Origin: a virus
DNA: 32,831 nt
Reading direction: 5' to 3' (one strand)
Virus record (IMG/VR): IMGVR_UViG_3300025806_000107
Location: 1 to 32,831 of that record
Part shown: one piece after another, positions 8,424 to 15,014 of the stretch
Position numbering within the stretch: the stretch's first letter is position 1
Layout of the letters: each line of letters opens with the position of its first letter
Made by a program: the position numbers and the translations under genes
Notes under the pieces: model-generated
What the model was told of the DNA's origin: nothing
Database searches by the model: none
What the model saw: the letters and a program-made list of their open reading frames with translations, nothing else

Positions 8424-9989
8424 ATGGCTACTCAAACACAACTTAGACGTGGCACTGCCGCGCAAAACAATTCGTTTACTGGCGCTGTCGGTGAACTTAG
8501 CTACGATACAGAAAATAAAAGCGTACGGGTTCACGATGGCTCAACCGCTGGCGGCATTGAGGTAATAACAGAAGCCCACACTGGTGGTGCTACTATTACA
8601 ACTGGCGATAATACGGCACAGCTCACTCTTATATCTACTGATGCAGATGCTGCTGTTGGCCCTACTGTACAACTTTTTAGAAACAGTAGTTCTCCTGCGG
8701 ATAACGACCTTGCAGGAAACTTACTATTTGTCGCAGAAAACGATGCTTCTGAAGCAACTGTCTATGCAAACCTTGGCGCACATTTACAAGATGTTACCAA
8801 CGGCACAGAAGATGGTAAGTTTTTTATAAACACAATGGTTGCTGGCGCAGAAAAAAATCGTCTGTTTATGATCTCTACTGAAACTGTATTTAATGAAGAA
8901 AGTGCAGACCTAGACTTCCGTGTTGAATCAAATGGCAATGCTAACATGTTGTTTGTGGATGGGGGTAATAATGCTGTTGGTATTGGCACGAGTTCGCCTA
9001 GTGCGCCCATTGAAGCTGTTGGCACTACAGACATCCTTCAATTAACAGGCGAAAGTGGAAATGCCTTTGCAAGATTTACGGATAGTGACGCTAGTTCTGA
9101 TTTCTCTATTGGTGCAGATGATAGTTCTGGGGCGGGTGCAGGGGCTTTTGTATTTTACGATAGAAATAACTCAGCATATCGTATGCGGATTGACTCTGAG
9201 GGTAGCGTACTGCTGGGCGTAACATCTCAAATTGCATCAAGCAATGCTGTTCTACACATAAGTGCAGATGCTGTAGCTACAAGCGCTGGCTCAATTATGT
9301 CTAGCTGTGCCGCAACAAGTACAGTCTACCATGTGCATTTCAGAAATGGAAACGGTGGAGTGGGCGGCATTAGCACAAATGGATCATCTACTGCATATGT
9401 TACATCCTCAGACTACCGCCTAAAGACTGACGCACAGCCAATGACAGGTGCAAGTGATCGTGTGCTTGCACTGAACCCAGTTAACTTTGAGTGGATTACA
9501 GACGGCACTAGGGTTGATGGTTTCCTTGCACATGAGGCTCAAGCTGTAGTCCCAGAGTCTGTCACAGGCACCAAAGACGGCATGATGGACGAGGAGTATC
9601 AGGTATCAGCAGCAACAGGTGACATCTATACTGCTGGGGTAGAGGCAGGTTTTAACGAAGTATCCGCAGCTATTGAAGCTAGTCCTGCTTACTACGATGT
9701 AGATGGAAATATTATTAAAGCAGAAGTTATTGCCCAAGCAGCAGTCCATGAAGCCTATGACGCAGTAGACGAGGTTATTCACAGTGCAGATGTAGAGCAA
9801 CCAGAGACACTAGAGGATGGTCAGCAATGGCGGGAAACAACTCCAGAAGTCATAGGTACTCGTTCAGTCCCAGACATGCAGGGCATAGACCAGAGCAAGA
9901 TGGTCCCATTGCTTGTGGCATCACTGCAAGAAGCATTAACAGAAATTACAGCTCTAAAAACTAGGGTAGCAGCACTTGAGGCAGGATAA
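8424..9989 (+). CDS. Tail fibre/tip protein with Mtd-like N-terminus and C-terminal Peptidase S74 chaperone
   Basis: Protein of 521 residues. Residues 1-45 (TQLRRGTAAQN...GELSYDT...VRVHDGS) resemble the N-terminal domain of major tropism determinant-type and other phage fibres. The middle is a beta-rich, Asp/Ser/Gly-rich shaft. Near residue 329 the motif SDYRLK starts an S74 intramolecular chaperone, with the Ser329/Lys334 pair expected for self-cleavage, then ALNPVNFEW and GFLAHEAQAVVPE. The chaperone assembles the trimer and is cut off. A coiled coil closes the protein (LQEALTEITALKTRVAALEAG). An acidic insertion of about 100 residues lies between the HEAQ motif and the final helix. SD GGGAG lies eight bases before the ATG. 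Probably the receptor-binding subunit. No reverse transcriptase or template repeat accompanies it. Confidence 0.87.
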   Translation: MATQTQLRRGTAAQNNSFTGAVGELSYDTENKSVRVHDGSTAGGIEVITEAHTGGATITTGDNTAQLTLISTDADAAVGPTVQLFRNSSSPADNDLAGNLLFVAENDASEATVYANLGAHLQDVTNGTEDGKFFINTMVAGAEKNRLFMISTETVFNEESADLDFRVESNGNANMLFVDGGNNAVGIGTSSPSAPIEAVGTTDILQLTGESGNAFARFTDSDASSDFSIGADDSSGAGAGAFVFYDRNNSAYRMRIDSEGSVLLGVTSQIASSNAVLHISADAVATSAGSIMSSCAATSTVYHVHFRNGNGGVGGISTNGSSTAYVTSSDYRLKTDAQPMTGASDRVLALNPVNFEWITDGTRVDGFLAHEAQAVVPESVTGTKDGMMDEEYQVSAATGDIYTAGVEAGFNEVSAAIEASPAYYDVDGNIIKAEVIAQAAVHEAYDAVDEVIHSADVEQPETLEDGQQWRETTPEVIGTRSVPDMQGIDQSKMVPLLVASLQEALTEITALKTRVAALEAG

Positions 9990-10177
9990 TGGATAAAAGA
10001 ACTGTAGTTTCAGCGCATGAGCGGATAGACGGGATAGACAACAGGCTGGTGGCCCTTGAGGTTCGCCTTGAAGAACGGTGGCTGGAGCAACTGCACAGAA
10101 TGCGTAGGCTAGAACATATTATTCTGGGGTCAGCCGCCGCAACTATCGCCCTGCTTATCAGCCTGATAATGGAGTAA
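9989..10177 (+). CDS. Small coiled-coil protein with C-terminal membrane anchor
   Basis: 62 residues: a charged helical region (about 5-43; heptad-like LEVRLEERWLEQLHRMRRLE), then a hydrophobic segment (about 45-61). This layout resembles XhlA-like or holin-accessory proteins. Start overlaps the stop of the fibre gene (TAATG), so it is coupled to it. Likely part of the lysis cassette; function inferred. Confidence 0.7.
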   Translation: MDKRTVVSAHERIDGIDNRLVALEVRLEERWLEQLHRMRRLEHIILGSAAATIALLISLIME

Positions 10178-10181
10178 CGAC

Positions 10182-10304
10182 ATGGCAACTATCGTGGACC
10201 TTAACCCTCATTTGCGTACAATTAACAAACGTACCGATGATGTTGAACAGCCAAAGCCTGAGAAGCGCAAGCGTGGTCGGCCCAAGAAAACTGACAAGAA
10301 GTAA
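10182..10304 (+). CDS. 40-aa basic protein with AT-hook-like motif
   Basis: Short gene with GGAG seven bases before ATG 10182. The C-terminal third is KRKRGRPKKTDKK; an R-G-R-P core flanked by Lys/Arg is the signature of AT-hooks, which bind the minor groove of A+T-rich DNA. It fits exactly between its neighbours, supporting that it is translated. Whether it truly binds DNA, and why it lies in the lysis region, is unknown. Confidence 0.65.
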   Translation: MATIVDLNPHLRTINKRTDDVEQPKPEKRKRGRPKKTDKK

Positions 10305-10309
10305 ATGAT

Positions 10310-10813
10310 ATGGTCGCTGAGATACTAGCCGGGATAGCACTTGTTAAAGCGAGTGCGGCGGCAATCAAAGAAGGCGTTTCAGCGGCCAAGTCAATGGGCG
10401 AACTGGCGGGCGACATCGATGCGCTGTTTGAAGGCAACAAGCAGTGTCAAAAGGCGCGGGCAAAAAAATCCGGCATGTCTCTCAAGGACCAGCTTGGTGC
10501 AGGGTCAGCGGCCCAGGAAGTGATTGATGCCCGGCTGGCCAAAGAAGCATTGTGGGATGCCCGCATGGCTATCAGCATGAGATTCGGGCCAAAAGCCTGG
10601 GACGATATTGTAGTTTTACAGGCCGAGAGAGACAAAGAAGCCAAGCGTTTGGCGGCGATTGAGAAACAGCAACGGCTAGAAAAGCGTGAGCGGATACAAG
10701 GTATCTTCATCCTCATTGCTTCATTGCTCATAGGTATCACCATCATTGGGATTGTTCTTGCGGTCATCTGGGCAAGCCAGCAAGTGCCACCGCCAGCGGA
10801 GGGGGTGCGATGA
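10310..10813 (+). CDS. Membrane-anchored helical protein, lysis region
   Basis: 167 residues. The N-terminal 50 residues are Ala-rich and weakly hydrophobic (IALVKASAAAIKEGVSAAK), the middle is a charged helix (about 95-128), and residues about 130-153 form a strong membrane segment (IFILIASLLIGITIIGIVLAVI), followed by a proline-rich end. The gene lies between a small anchored protein and further membrane proteins ahead of the endolysin, and overlaps the next gene by ATGA at 10810. Comparable proteins occur near lysis genes of marine phages. It may be a virion or lysis accessory protein; I cannot assign a precise role. ATG 10310 is preceded only by a weak purine-rich stretch. Confidence 0.7.
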   Translation: MVAEILAGIALVKASAAAIKEGVSAAKSMGELAGDIDALFEGNKQCQKARAKKSGMSLKDQLGAGSAAQEVIDARLAKEALWDARMAISMRFGPKAWDDIVVLQAERDKEAKRLAAIEKQQRLEKRERIQGIFILIASLLIGITIIGIVLAVIWASQQVPPPAEGVR

Positions 10814-11073
10814 TACCGGCATTGGTTCTCGCTGTGACCTTGGCCGGGGTGGCGAACCCTACACATGTGCCGTGCAGTTTATGGAAAAGATACACCGACC
10901 ATTCCGGCCAGCGCGTGTGCGTCTATCGCTTTACGGCGGGGTTCGGAGGTCTCGGTTACCACTTTCCAACCTTGTCCTTTAGCGAGTGCCCCAAGGTGTT
11001 CTCATGCGTCTACGAAAAGAAGGACAAGCGCCCCACCCTGTCCGAGATTTTAGATTCACTGAAGAGGAACTGA
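10810..11073 (+). CDS. Small exported Cys-containing protein, unknown function
   Basis: 87 residues. The first 16-20 (MIPALVLAVTLAGVA) look like a signal peptide or N-terminal anchor. Four cysteines (in PCS, VCV, ECP and SCV) suggest disulfides in the periplasm. Start overlaps the previous stop (ATGA), so translation is coupled. Encoded between membrane proteins of the lysis region; a spanin-like or envelope role is possible, but no motif supports it. Confidence 0.65.
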   Translation: MIPALVLAVTLAGVANPTHVPCSLWKRYTDHSGQRVCVYRFTAGFGGLGYHFPTLSFSECPKVFSCVYEKKDKRPTLSEILDSLKRN

Positions 11074-11077
11074 CCCG

Positions 11078-11284
11078 ATGACTATAGCAATGGAAAAAAT
11101 TCTGGCGTGGAAAATCATGCCACGACTAATGATGTTGGTAATGACCGTGATGTATATTCGCGTAATTGAATGGTTCATGTCGCTGCCTCAAGACGTTGTC
11201 AGCACCCAGGCCACTGCCCTAACCGCGACCGTCACCGGCGCACTCACGGGGGCCTTTGCCGTTTGGGTTGGGCACGAGAAATGA
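11078..11284 (+). CDS. Small two-helix membrane protein, holin-like
   Basis: 68 residues with two hydrophobic segments (about 13-33 and 44-63) and short charged ends, the size and layout of small holins. GAGGA lies nine bases before ATG 11078. It overlaps the next, also holin-like, gene by ATGA at 11281. It may be a holin or its antiholin partner; the pair lies just before the endolysin. Confidence 0.7.
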   Translation: MTIAMEKILAWKIMPRLMMLVMTVMYIRVIEWFMSLPQDVVSTQATALTATVTGALTGAFAVWVGHEK

Positions 11285-11667
11285 TTGCCGCATTGATAGG
11301 TCCGCTGGTCGAACTTGCCGGTGGCGCGTTAAAGAACCGTGCCGCGAAGGGACAAGCCGAGGCGCAGCTAAAGCTCACAGAAGCTGAAGCGAAGAGCCGC
11401 ATTATGCTCAGTGAAAAAACATCGGTTGCGGATTGGGAACGCATTATGGCCGAGGGAACGCAGTCCAGCATCAAGGATGAGGTGGTGACTTTTGCCGTAC
11501 TTACGCCTGTTTTGCTGTGCTTCATTCCAGGCATGGAGGACACCGTAAAGAATGGCTTTGACCGCTTGGCCGAGTTGCCAGAGTGGTACACTTGGTTGGT
11601 CTTCACGGTATGCAGCGCCGCCATAGGCATACGAGGAAGCAAGCACTTTTTCGGGGGCAAGAAATGA
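11281..11667 (+). CDS. Holin-like protein (3TM/GTA-holin type)
   Basis: 128 residues. An amphipathic N-terminus (IGPLVELAGGALKN) is followed by a long charged helix with a Glu/Ala/Lys pattern, the segment WERIMAEGTQSSIKDEV, and two hydrophobic segments (about 76-92 and 102-120). This layout, with the G-[ST]-Q-x-S-x-K-D-E motif before the first membrane helix, matches the 'holin of 3TMs' family of phages and gene transfer agents. It would form the inner-membrane holes that release the endolysin. ATG 11281 overlaps the previous stop. An upstream in-frame start at 11170 would lie inside the previous gene and is unlikely. Confidence 0.75.
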   Translation: MIAALIGPLVELAGGALKNRAAKGQAEAQLKLTEAEAKSRIMLSEKTSVADWERIMAEGTQSSIKDEVVTFAVLTPVLLCFIPGMEDTVKNGFDRLAELPEWYTWLVFTVCSAAIGIRGSKHFFGGKK

Positions 11668-11789
11668 CCACAGACAAGGTCATACCAATGCCCAAGCGGT
11701 CGGACCTAGATGAGCAGTTCATAATTTTGGAAGCCCAACGGCGTCAGGTTGAGCGCCAAAAAAAGCTAATTGAGGAGCTATACAAATGA
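11664..11789 (+). CDS. 41-aa coiled-coil protein before the endolysin
   Basis: Starts at an ATGA overlap with the holin-like gene and ends at an ATGA overlap with the endolysin gene (11786), so it is locked between two real genes. Mostly one charged helix (FIILEAQRRQVERQKKLIEELYK). No membrane segment. Function unknown; may serve translational coupling or lysis timing. Confidence 0.65.
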   Translation: MTTDKVIPMPKRSDLDEQFIILEAQRRQVERQKKLIEELYK

Positions 11790-12301
11790 AAGAAAGCTGG
11801 GAACAAATATTCGAAAGCGTCATCAAATCTGAGGGCGGGTTTGTAGACCATCCGAGTGACCCTGGCGGCATGACAAATTTAGGGGTGACTAGAGCCGTGT
11901 ATTCTCGTTGGTTGGGCCGCGAAGCAACTGAACAGGAAATGCGAGACCTGACAAAAGAAGACGTCAGCCCAATTTACAAGCAATGGTATTTTGACGCCAT
12001 CAACGGTGACGATTTACCTGCGGGTATAGATTACTCGGTTTGCGATATAGCGATTAACAGTGGGCCAAGCCGAGCGGCCAAGATGCTTCAAAAATGCGTT
12101 GGCGCAAAACCAGATGGTGCGATTGGGCCAGTGACCTTGCAAGCGGTTAGCAACAGCGACAGTTCTGAAGTGGTTAAGCGTTTGGCAGATGTGAGGCAAT
12201 CGTTTTACGAAAGCCTCAAGACGTTCAAGACGTTTGGTAAAGGTTGGACCCGCCGCAATAATGAGGTGCGCGAACACTCGCTGCAAATGATAAATGAGTA
12301 G
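11786..12301 (+). CDS. Endolysin, GH108-type muramidase
   Basis: 171 residues. Family GH108 (N-acetylmuramidase) is recognised by SEGGF near the N-terminus with the catalytic Glu16, followed by DPGGMTNLGVTR, an internal YDVCDIAINSG-like segment (here YSVCDIAINSG), and a C-terminal peptidoglycan-binding part (GAIGPVTLQAV, then FYESL...FGKGWTRRNNEVRE). It cuts the glycan backbone of peptidoglycan at lysis. No signal peptide, so release depends on the holin-like proteins encoded just upstream. ATG 11786 overlaps the previous stop by ATGA. Length is normal for the single-domain family. Confidence 0.92.
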   Translation: MKESWEQIFESVIKSEGGFVDHPSDPGGMTNLGVTRAVYSRWLGREATEQEMRDLTKEDVSPIYKQWYFDAINGDDLPAGIDYSVCDIAINSGPSRAAKMLQKCVGAKPDGAIGPVTLQAVSNSDSSEVVKRLADVRQSFYESLKTFKTFGKGWTRRNNEVREHSLQMINE

Positions 12302-12431
12302 GCCAGAACGTACCGGGGATGGTCCGCGAAGAGCCGCCGGATCCGGTGAGAAGATGCGGAAGCCTGGGGCCAAGGGTGCGCCAACGGCCAAGGCATTCAA
12401 GCAGTCAGCCAAGACAGCAAAGAAAAGATAA
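12294..12431 (+). CDS. 45-aa strongly basic protein after the endolysin
   Basis: Starts inside the endolysin 3' end (overlap 8 bp) and ends at a TAATG overlap with the next gene (12429-12433), which supports it being translated. It is rich in Lys, Arg, Ala and Gly, with a Lys/Ala-rich C-terminus (FKQSAKTAKKR). Probably disordered and nucleic-acid- or membrane-binding; function unknown. Confidence 0.6.
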   Translation: MSRPERTGDGPRRAAGSGEKMRKPGAKGAPTAKAFKQSAKTAKKR

Positions 12432-12616
12432 TGCACCTCTTCGTCCTGTTTGTATTTATTGGGCTGGGTAAGGACCGTGAGCTTGTGTCGAATACTCTCG
12501 CGTATCAGTCAATATATGCTTGTAATGAAATGGCCCGGCAAGTGGTGAAGCGTTACGGTTTTACCAACTCGCCGGACGATTTTGTTGTGGCATACTGTGT
12601 GCCGAAAAAATTTTAG
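12431..12616 (+). CDS. 61-aa protein with N-terminal hydrophobic segment, last gene of the late operon
   Basis: An N-terminal hydrophobic stretch (HLFVLFVFIGLG) suggests a signal peptide or anchor, followed by a small soluble part with two cysteines (YACNEM and AYCVP). TAATG overlap with the previous gene. The stop overlaps that of the leftward LexA-like gene by 4 bp (12613-12616), marking the convergence of the late rightward and the leftward operons. Function unknown; an exported lysis or envelope protein is plausible. Confidence 0.62.
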   Translation: MHLFVLFVFIGLGKDRELVSNTLAYQSIYACNEMARQVVKRYGFTNSPDDFVVAYCVPKKF

Positions 12617-12855
12617 AGGAACTTGATGGCCCGCGATTTACCGGGCAGTCGTTCTATCCAACCCCGCTCCTCAAGGCATCCGATTGTTCTGGCAATCTGA
12701 CCGGGGTGCCGCATGACAGTGGCCTTCTCACCGGCCACATAGCCCGCACCCATTTCGCGCCAAGTCGGTGCAACGCCATGCACTTTGACAAACAGTTTCA
12801 GGAAGTCGTAGAACTCCCGCTGTTCAACGGTCAAGGTTACTTTACCATCAGTCAT
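12613..12855 (-). CDS. LexA-like winged-helix DNA-binding protein
   Basis: 80 residues resembling the N-terminal DNA-binding domain of LexA: LTVEQREFYDFLKLFVKVHGVAPTWREMG, then an ARTIGCLEERGWIERLPGKSRAIKF ending that matches the recognition helix and wing. The self-cleaving peptidase half of LexA is absent, so regulation by RecA-driven cleavage is not expected. AGAGG lies six bases before the start, and the start overlaps the RecT-like stop by 8 bp. It may regulate phage or host SOS-type promoters; targets unknown. It is the last gene of the leftward operon. Confidence 0.75.
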   Translation of the reverse strand: MTDGKVTLTVEQREFYDFLKLFVKVHGVAPTWREMGAGYVAGEKATVMRHPGQIARTIGCLEERGWIERLPGKSRAIKFL

Positions 12856-13774
12856 CAGCGGCCTCTTTTTCTTCAGCGCCTAGACCGGCGTTGTATTGCA
12901 ACCGCTTGTCATGCAGTTCTTTGGCAAGGTCTTCATCAAGCATAGCGAACGTTCCAGCATTGGCCTCTTCCAAAGCCTTCATCTTGGTGCGCCTCTCAGC
13001 TTCCGGCAGTGACCGTGCCCGGCGAACCTTAAGCAACATGTCATTGTAAGCATCGGCAAAGTCCATTTGCACAGAGAACGATTGCGTAGGCTTGCCGGGG
13101 ATACAAAGGGCGAACCCCTCAACCGGCTCTGGTGGAGCTTGTGGAACTTCTACAGCCTCTTGCGGCGGCTCAATTGCAGCCATTGCCCTCTCGGCTATGG
13201 TCGGCCCTGACGGCGCTGGTTGGGGCTGTACGGGCACTGTCTTCATAGGCGGCATGTCTTGGGCTTCCTCAACAGTAATAAGGCCCTTTATAACGTCAGG
13301 AAAGCCGTCACGAATTGCCCATGACCTAGCCCGCATCTGTAGCATCCTTTGCGGGTACTGCTTCCACGGTCCCGAAGTGCCCCATTTCCCTGCCCGCTTG
13401 GCGTCATCAACGCTGAACGTCTGTTTTATTTCTTCTTTTTCACCAAGAGGATTAAGACGGGTAATTATACAAACGGCTGTCTCGCCGTCCAAATATTCCT
13501 TGACGCCTAAACAACGGCGGTCGCGGCGAACCATGCCTAGCAAAGCATCACCATACATTGCTGGCTTGCCATTTATAACCGCTATGTCTTGCAACGCTTG
13601 TAATGTTCCGACTCCTAATTCCATTCCCCATTGGATGGCGACCAAAACATTTGCGGGCTTGCCTTGGTACTCTCTAGGTACAAATGTGGACTTGCTAAAT
13701 TGTTGACTTAACTCCATAGCCTCGGCCAAGTTGGTCGGCACCAAGCTGTTGCGGGTGGTAACTGCGTTACTCAT
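12848..13774 (-). CDS. recT: RecT-family single-strand annealing protein
   Basis: 308 residues. The N-terminal 190 residues match phage RecT proteins: LVPTNLAEAMELSQQ, KPANVLVAIQWGMELG, LQALQDIAVINGKPAMYGDALLGMV, then AKRAGKWGTSGPWKQYPQRMLQMRARSWAIRDGFPDV. It anneals complementary single strands produced by an exonuclease. The C-terminal third (about 200-308) is Pro/Glu-rich, then a charged helical tail. The gene overlaps the YqaJ-type exonuclease by 8 bp, the standard two-gene phage recombination module. Symbol given for the family, not for orthology to the Rac prophage gene. Confidence 0.9.
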   Translation of the reverse strand: MSNAVTTRNSLVPTNLAEAMELSQQFSKSTFVPREYQGKPANVLVAIQWGMELGVGTLQALQDIAVINGKPAMYGDALLGMVRRDRRCLGVKEYLDGETAVCIITRLNPLGEKEEIKQTFSVDDAKRAGKWGTSGPWKQYPQRMLQMRARSWAIRDGFPDVIKGLITVEEAQDMPPMKTVPVQPQPAPSGPTIAERAMAAIEPPQEAVEVPQAPPEPVEGFALCIPGKPTQSFSVQMDFADAYNDMLLKVRRARSLPEAERRTKMKALEEANAGTFAMLDEDLAKELHDKRLQYNAGLGAEEKEAADD

Positions 13775-14708
13775 TATTCAATTCCTTCACAGAAAATTTT
13801 AGGGTCTCGGTGACCTCATCGGTCTCAACCATTTTGCGTTTGGGCTTGCTGATATACTCCGAGTGAATGCGGTAGCCGTCAGCATCAACGTGCGTGATGT
13901 TTGACAGGTACATGACATCGACCAGCGCGTTTTTGTACTCGTCGCGCTCTTTCTCCAACTCGCGCAGCTTGGCACGGGCAAGGGCCACCTCGGCGCTTGC
14001 CTCAACATAGCCTTGGGCGGCACCTGAGATGTCGGCGTTGGTTTCCCAGCCATCAGGGTACGATACAGCAACAATGTCAGCGTCAGGGTCAGGGTCCGGC
14101 GGGTAGTGACTATCAGTATCAACCAGGTTCCAGAACTCATCGTATGCCTCAAGCATGATGCCAATGAGATTGGCCGACCGCTCAATTGGGTACAGATGAA
14201 GATTAAAGGTTTGGTCAAAGCAACCAATCATTCCCCAGTTAATGTCGCTGCAATGCATTTGATGCAGGACTTGAAATATCCACTCAGGTTTTGGCTTGCC
14301 GTGATGGTAGCGGTCAGTCTTAATCTCGACTACGCCGGTGCCGCTCATAACAATATCTTTGCCCTCAAGATTTTTCAGCGTTAGTGGGTCAGCCAGCTTG
14401 ACAATTCGGTCAATAGAACTCGCCGCCCTAGCCTTCTGGTACGGCTCAGTCGGTTCCCACATTTGACACGGTTTGACGCACAGTTCGTTAATCCACCACT
14501 CAACCATGTTAGCGACCGCTGGCTCTAAGAAGATGCCACGAATAAGTGCCCAACTTTTTAAGTCAGGCTCAATAGTCTCGACCCCAGCCTTGGCCAGTTT
14601 GTGCTTTTCCAAGATGTCATGCCGGTTCTGGAATGCGGTCTTGCCTAGAACGATTGCCCCTGCCTCGGAGGAACCAATCTCAAACCCTGTTTTGGTCAGC
14701 TTTGGCAT
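13767..14708 (-). CDS. YqaJ/lambda-exonuclease-type recombination nuclease
   Basis: 313 residues. PD-(D/E)XK motifs in order: IGSSEAGAIVLG near the N-terminus, RGIFLEP (Glu of motif I), SSIDRIV (Asp), VVEIKTDRY (the E-x-K active site) and WIFQVLHQMH with the downstream Gln. These match YqaJ-type viral recombinases, which digest one strand from DNA ends. The C-terminal 100 residues contain a charged helix (ARAKLRELEKERDEYKNAL). Partner of the RecT-like protein encoded next, probably used for recombination-dependent replication, repair or circularisation. The ATG overlaps the upstream gene's stop by 1 bp. Confidence 0.88.
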   Translation of the reverse strand: MPKLTKTGFEIGSSEAGAIVLGKTAFQNRHDILEKHKLAKAGVETIEPDLKSWALIRGIFLEPAVANMVEWWINELCVKPCQMWEPTEPYQKARAASSIDRIVKLADPLTLKNLEGKDIVMSGTGVVEIKTDRYHHGKPKPEWIFQVLHQMHCSDINWGMIGCFDQTFNLHLYPIERSANLIGIMLEAYDEFWNLVDTDSHYPPDPDPDADIVAVSYPDGWETNADISGAAQGYVEASAEVALARAKLRELEKERDEYKNALVDVMYLSNITHVDADGYRIHSEYISKPKRKMVETDEVTETLKFSVKELNNE

Positions 14709-14953
14709 CAGAACGGCCCCCCGTTGGCGGCGGTGCAGACGTCAGACATGGCGCAGCCAATCCAAGACGAGGCCATCAGGCCCACGCAGAACAGCGTGAA
14801 GCTGACGCCGTCTAATATCAGGGATAAGTTGGAACTTGCTCGACTAACCTCTTGACCCCGCACGACAGGGTCAATTGGAACTTGTGAAGATAAACTACTG
14901 TTATCATTACACACCGGCAGTCTCGTACGGGCTGCCACTTTACTTTCACTCAT
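14708..14953 (-). CDS. 81-aa small membrane protein
   Basis: Start at 14953 chosen because AAAGGA lies seven bases upstream; longer in-frame extensions run into the integrase gene. A polar N-terminal half is followed by one hydrophobic segment (about 50-68, SLILDGVSFTLFCVGLMASSW) with several Cys. Stop overlaps the exonuclease start. Function unknown; immunity or superinfection-exclusion proteins are often of this type, but nothing specific supports that. Confidence 0.6.
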   Translation of the reverse strand: MSESKVAARTRLPVCNDNSSLSSQVPIDPVVRGQEVSRASSNLSLILDGVSFTLFCVGLMASSWIGCAMSDVCTAANGGPF

Positions 14954-15014
14954 TAGATAGTCCTTTGTTATAATTGTAGTTATTGGCGCAACATGCGCGT
15001 TACTTGGAAGTTTA
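14954..15014 (-). promoter_or_regulatory. Intergenic control region after the integrase gene
   Basis: 61 bp between integrase stop and the small membrane protein. It holds a perfect inverted repeat GCGCA-ACA-TGCGC (14986-14998), a TATAAC hexamer reading leftward near 14967-14972, and the SD AAAGGA. It could be a promoter/operator separating integrase from recombination genes. There is no T-tract after the repeat, so it is not a classical terminator. Confidence 0.4.

Noticed and set aside
8424-9989. Diversity-generating retroelement at the Mtd-like fibre gene
   Set aside because: No reverse transcriptase gene and no template/variable repeat pair found anywhere in the window.
12629-12646. Hairpin GCCCG-N8-CGGGC near the converging gene ends, possible bidirectional terminator
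   Set aside because: It lies inside the LexA-like coding sequence and neither direction has a T-run directly after the stem.
13092-13706. Plus-strand frame of 204 codons opposite the RecT-like gene
   Set aside because: The minus strand encodes a recognised family with overlapping starts and stops; the plus frame has no family match and no SD.
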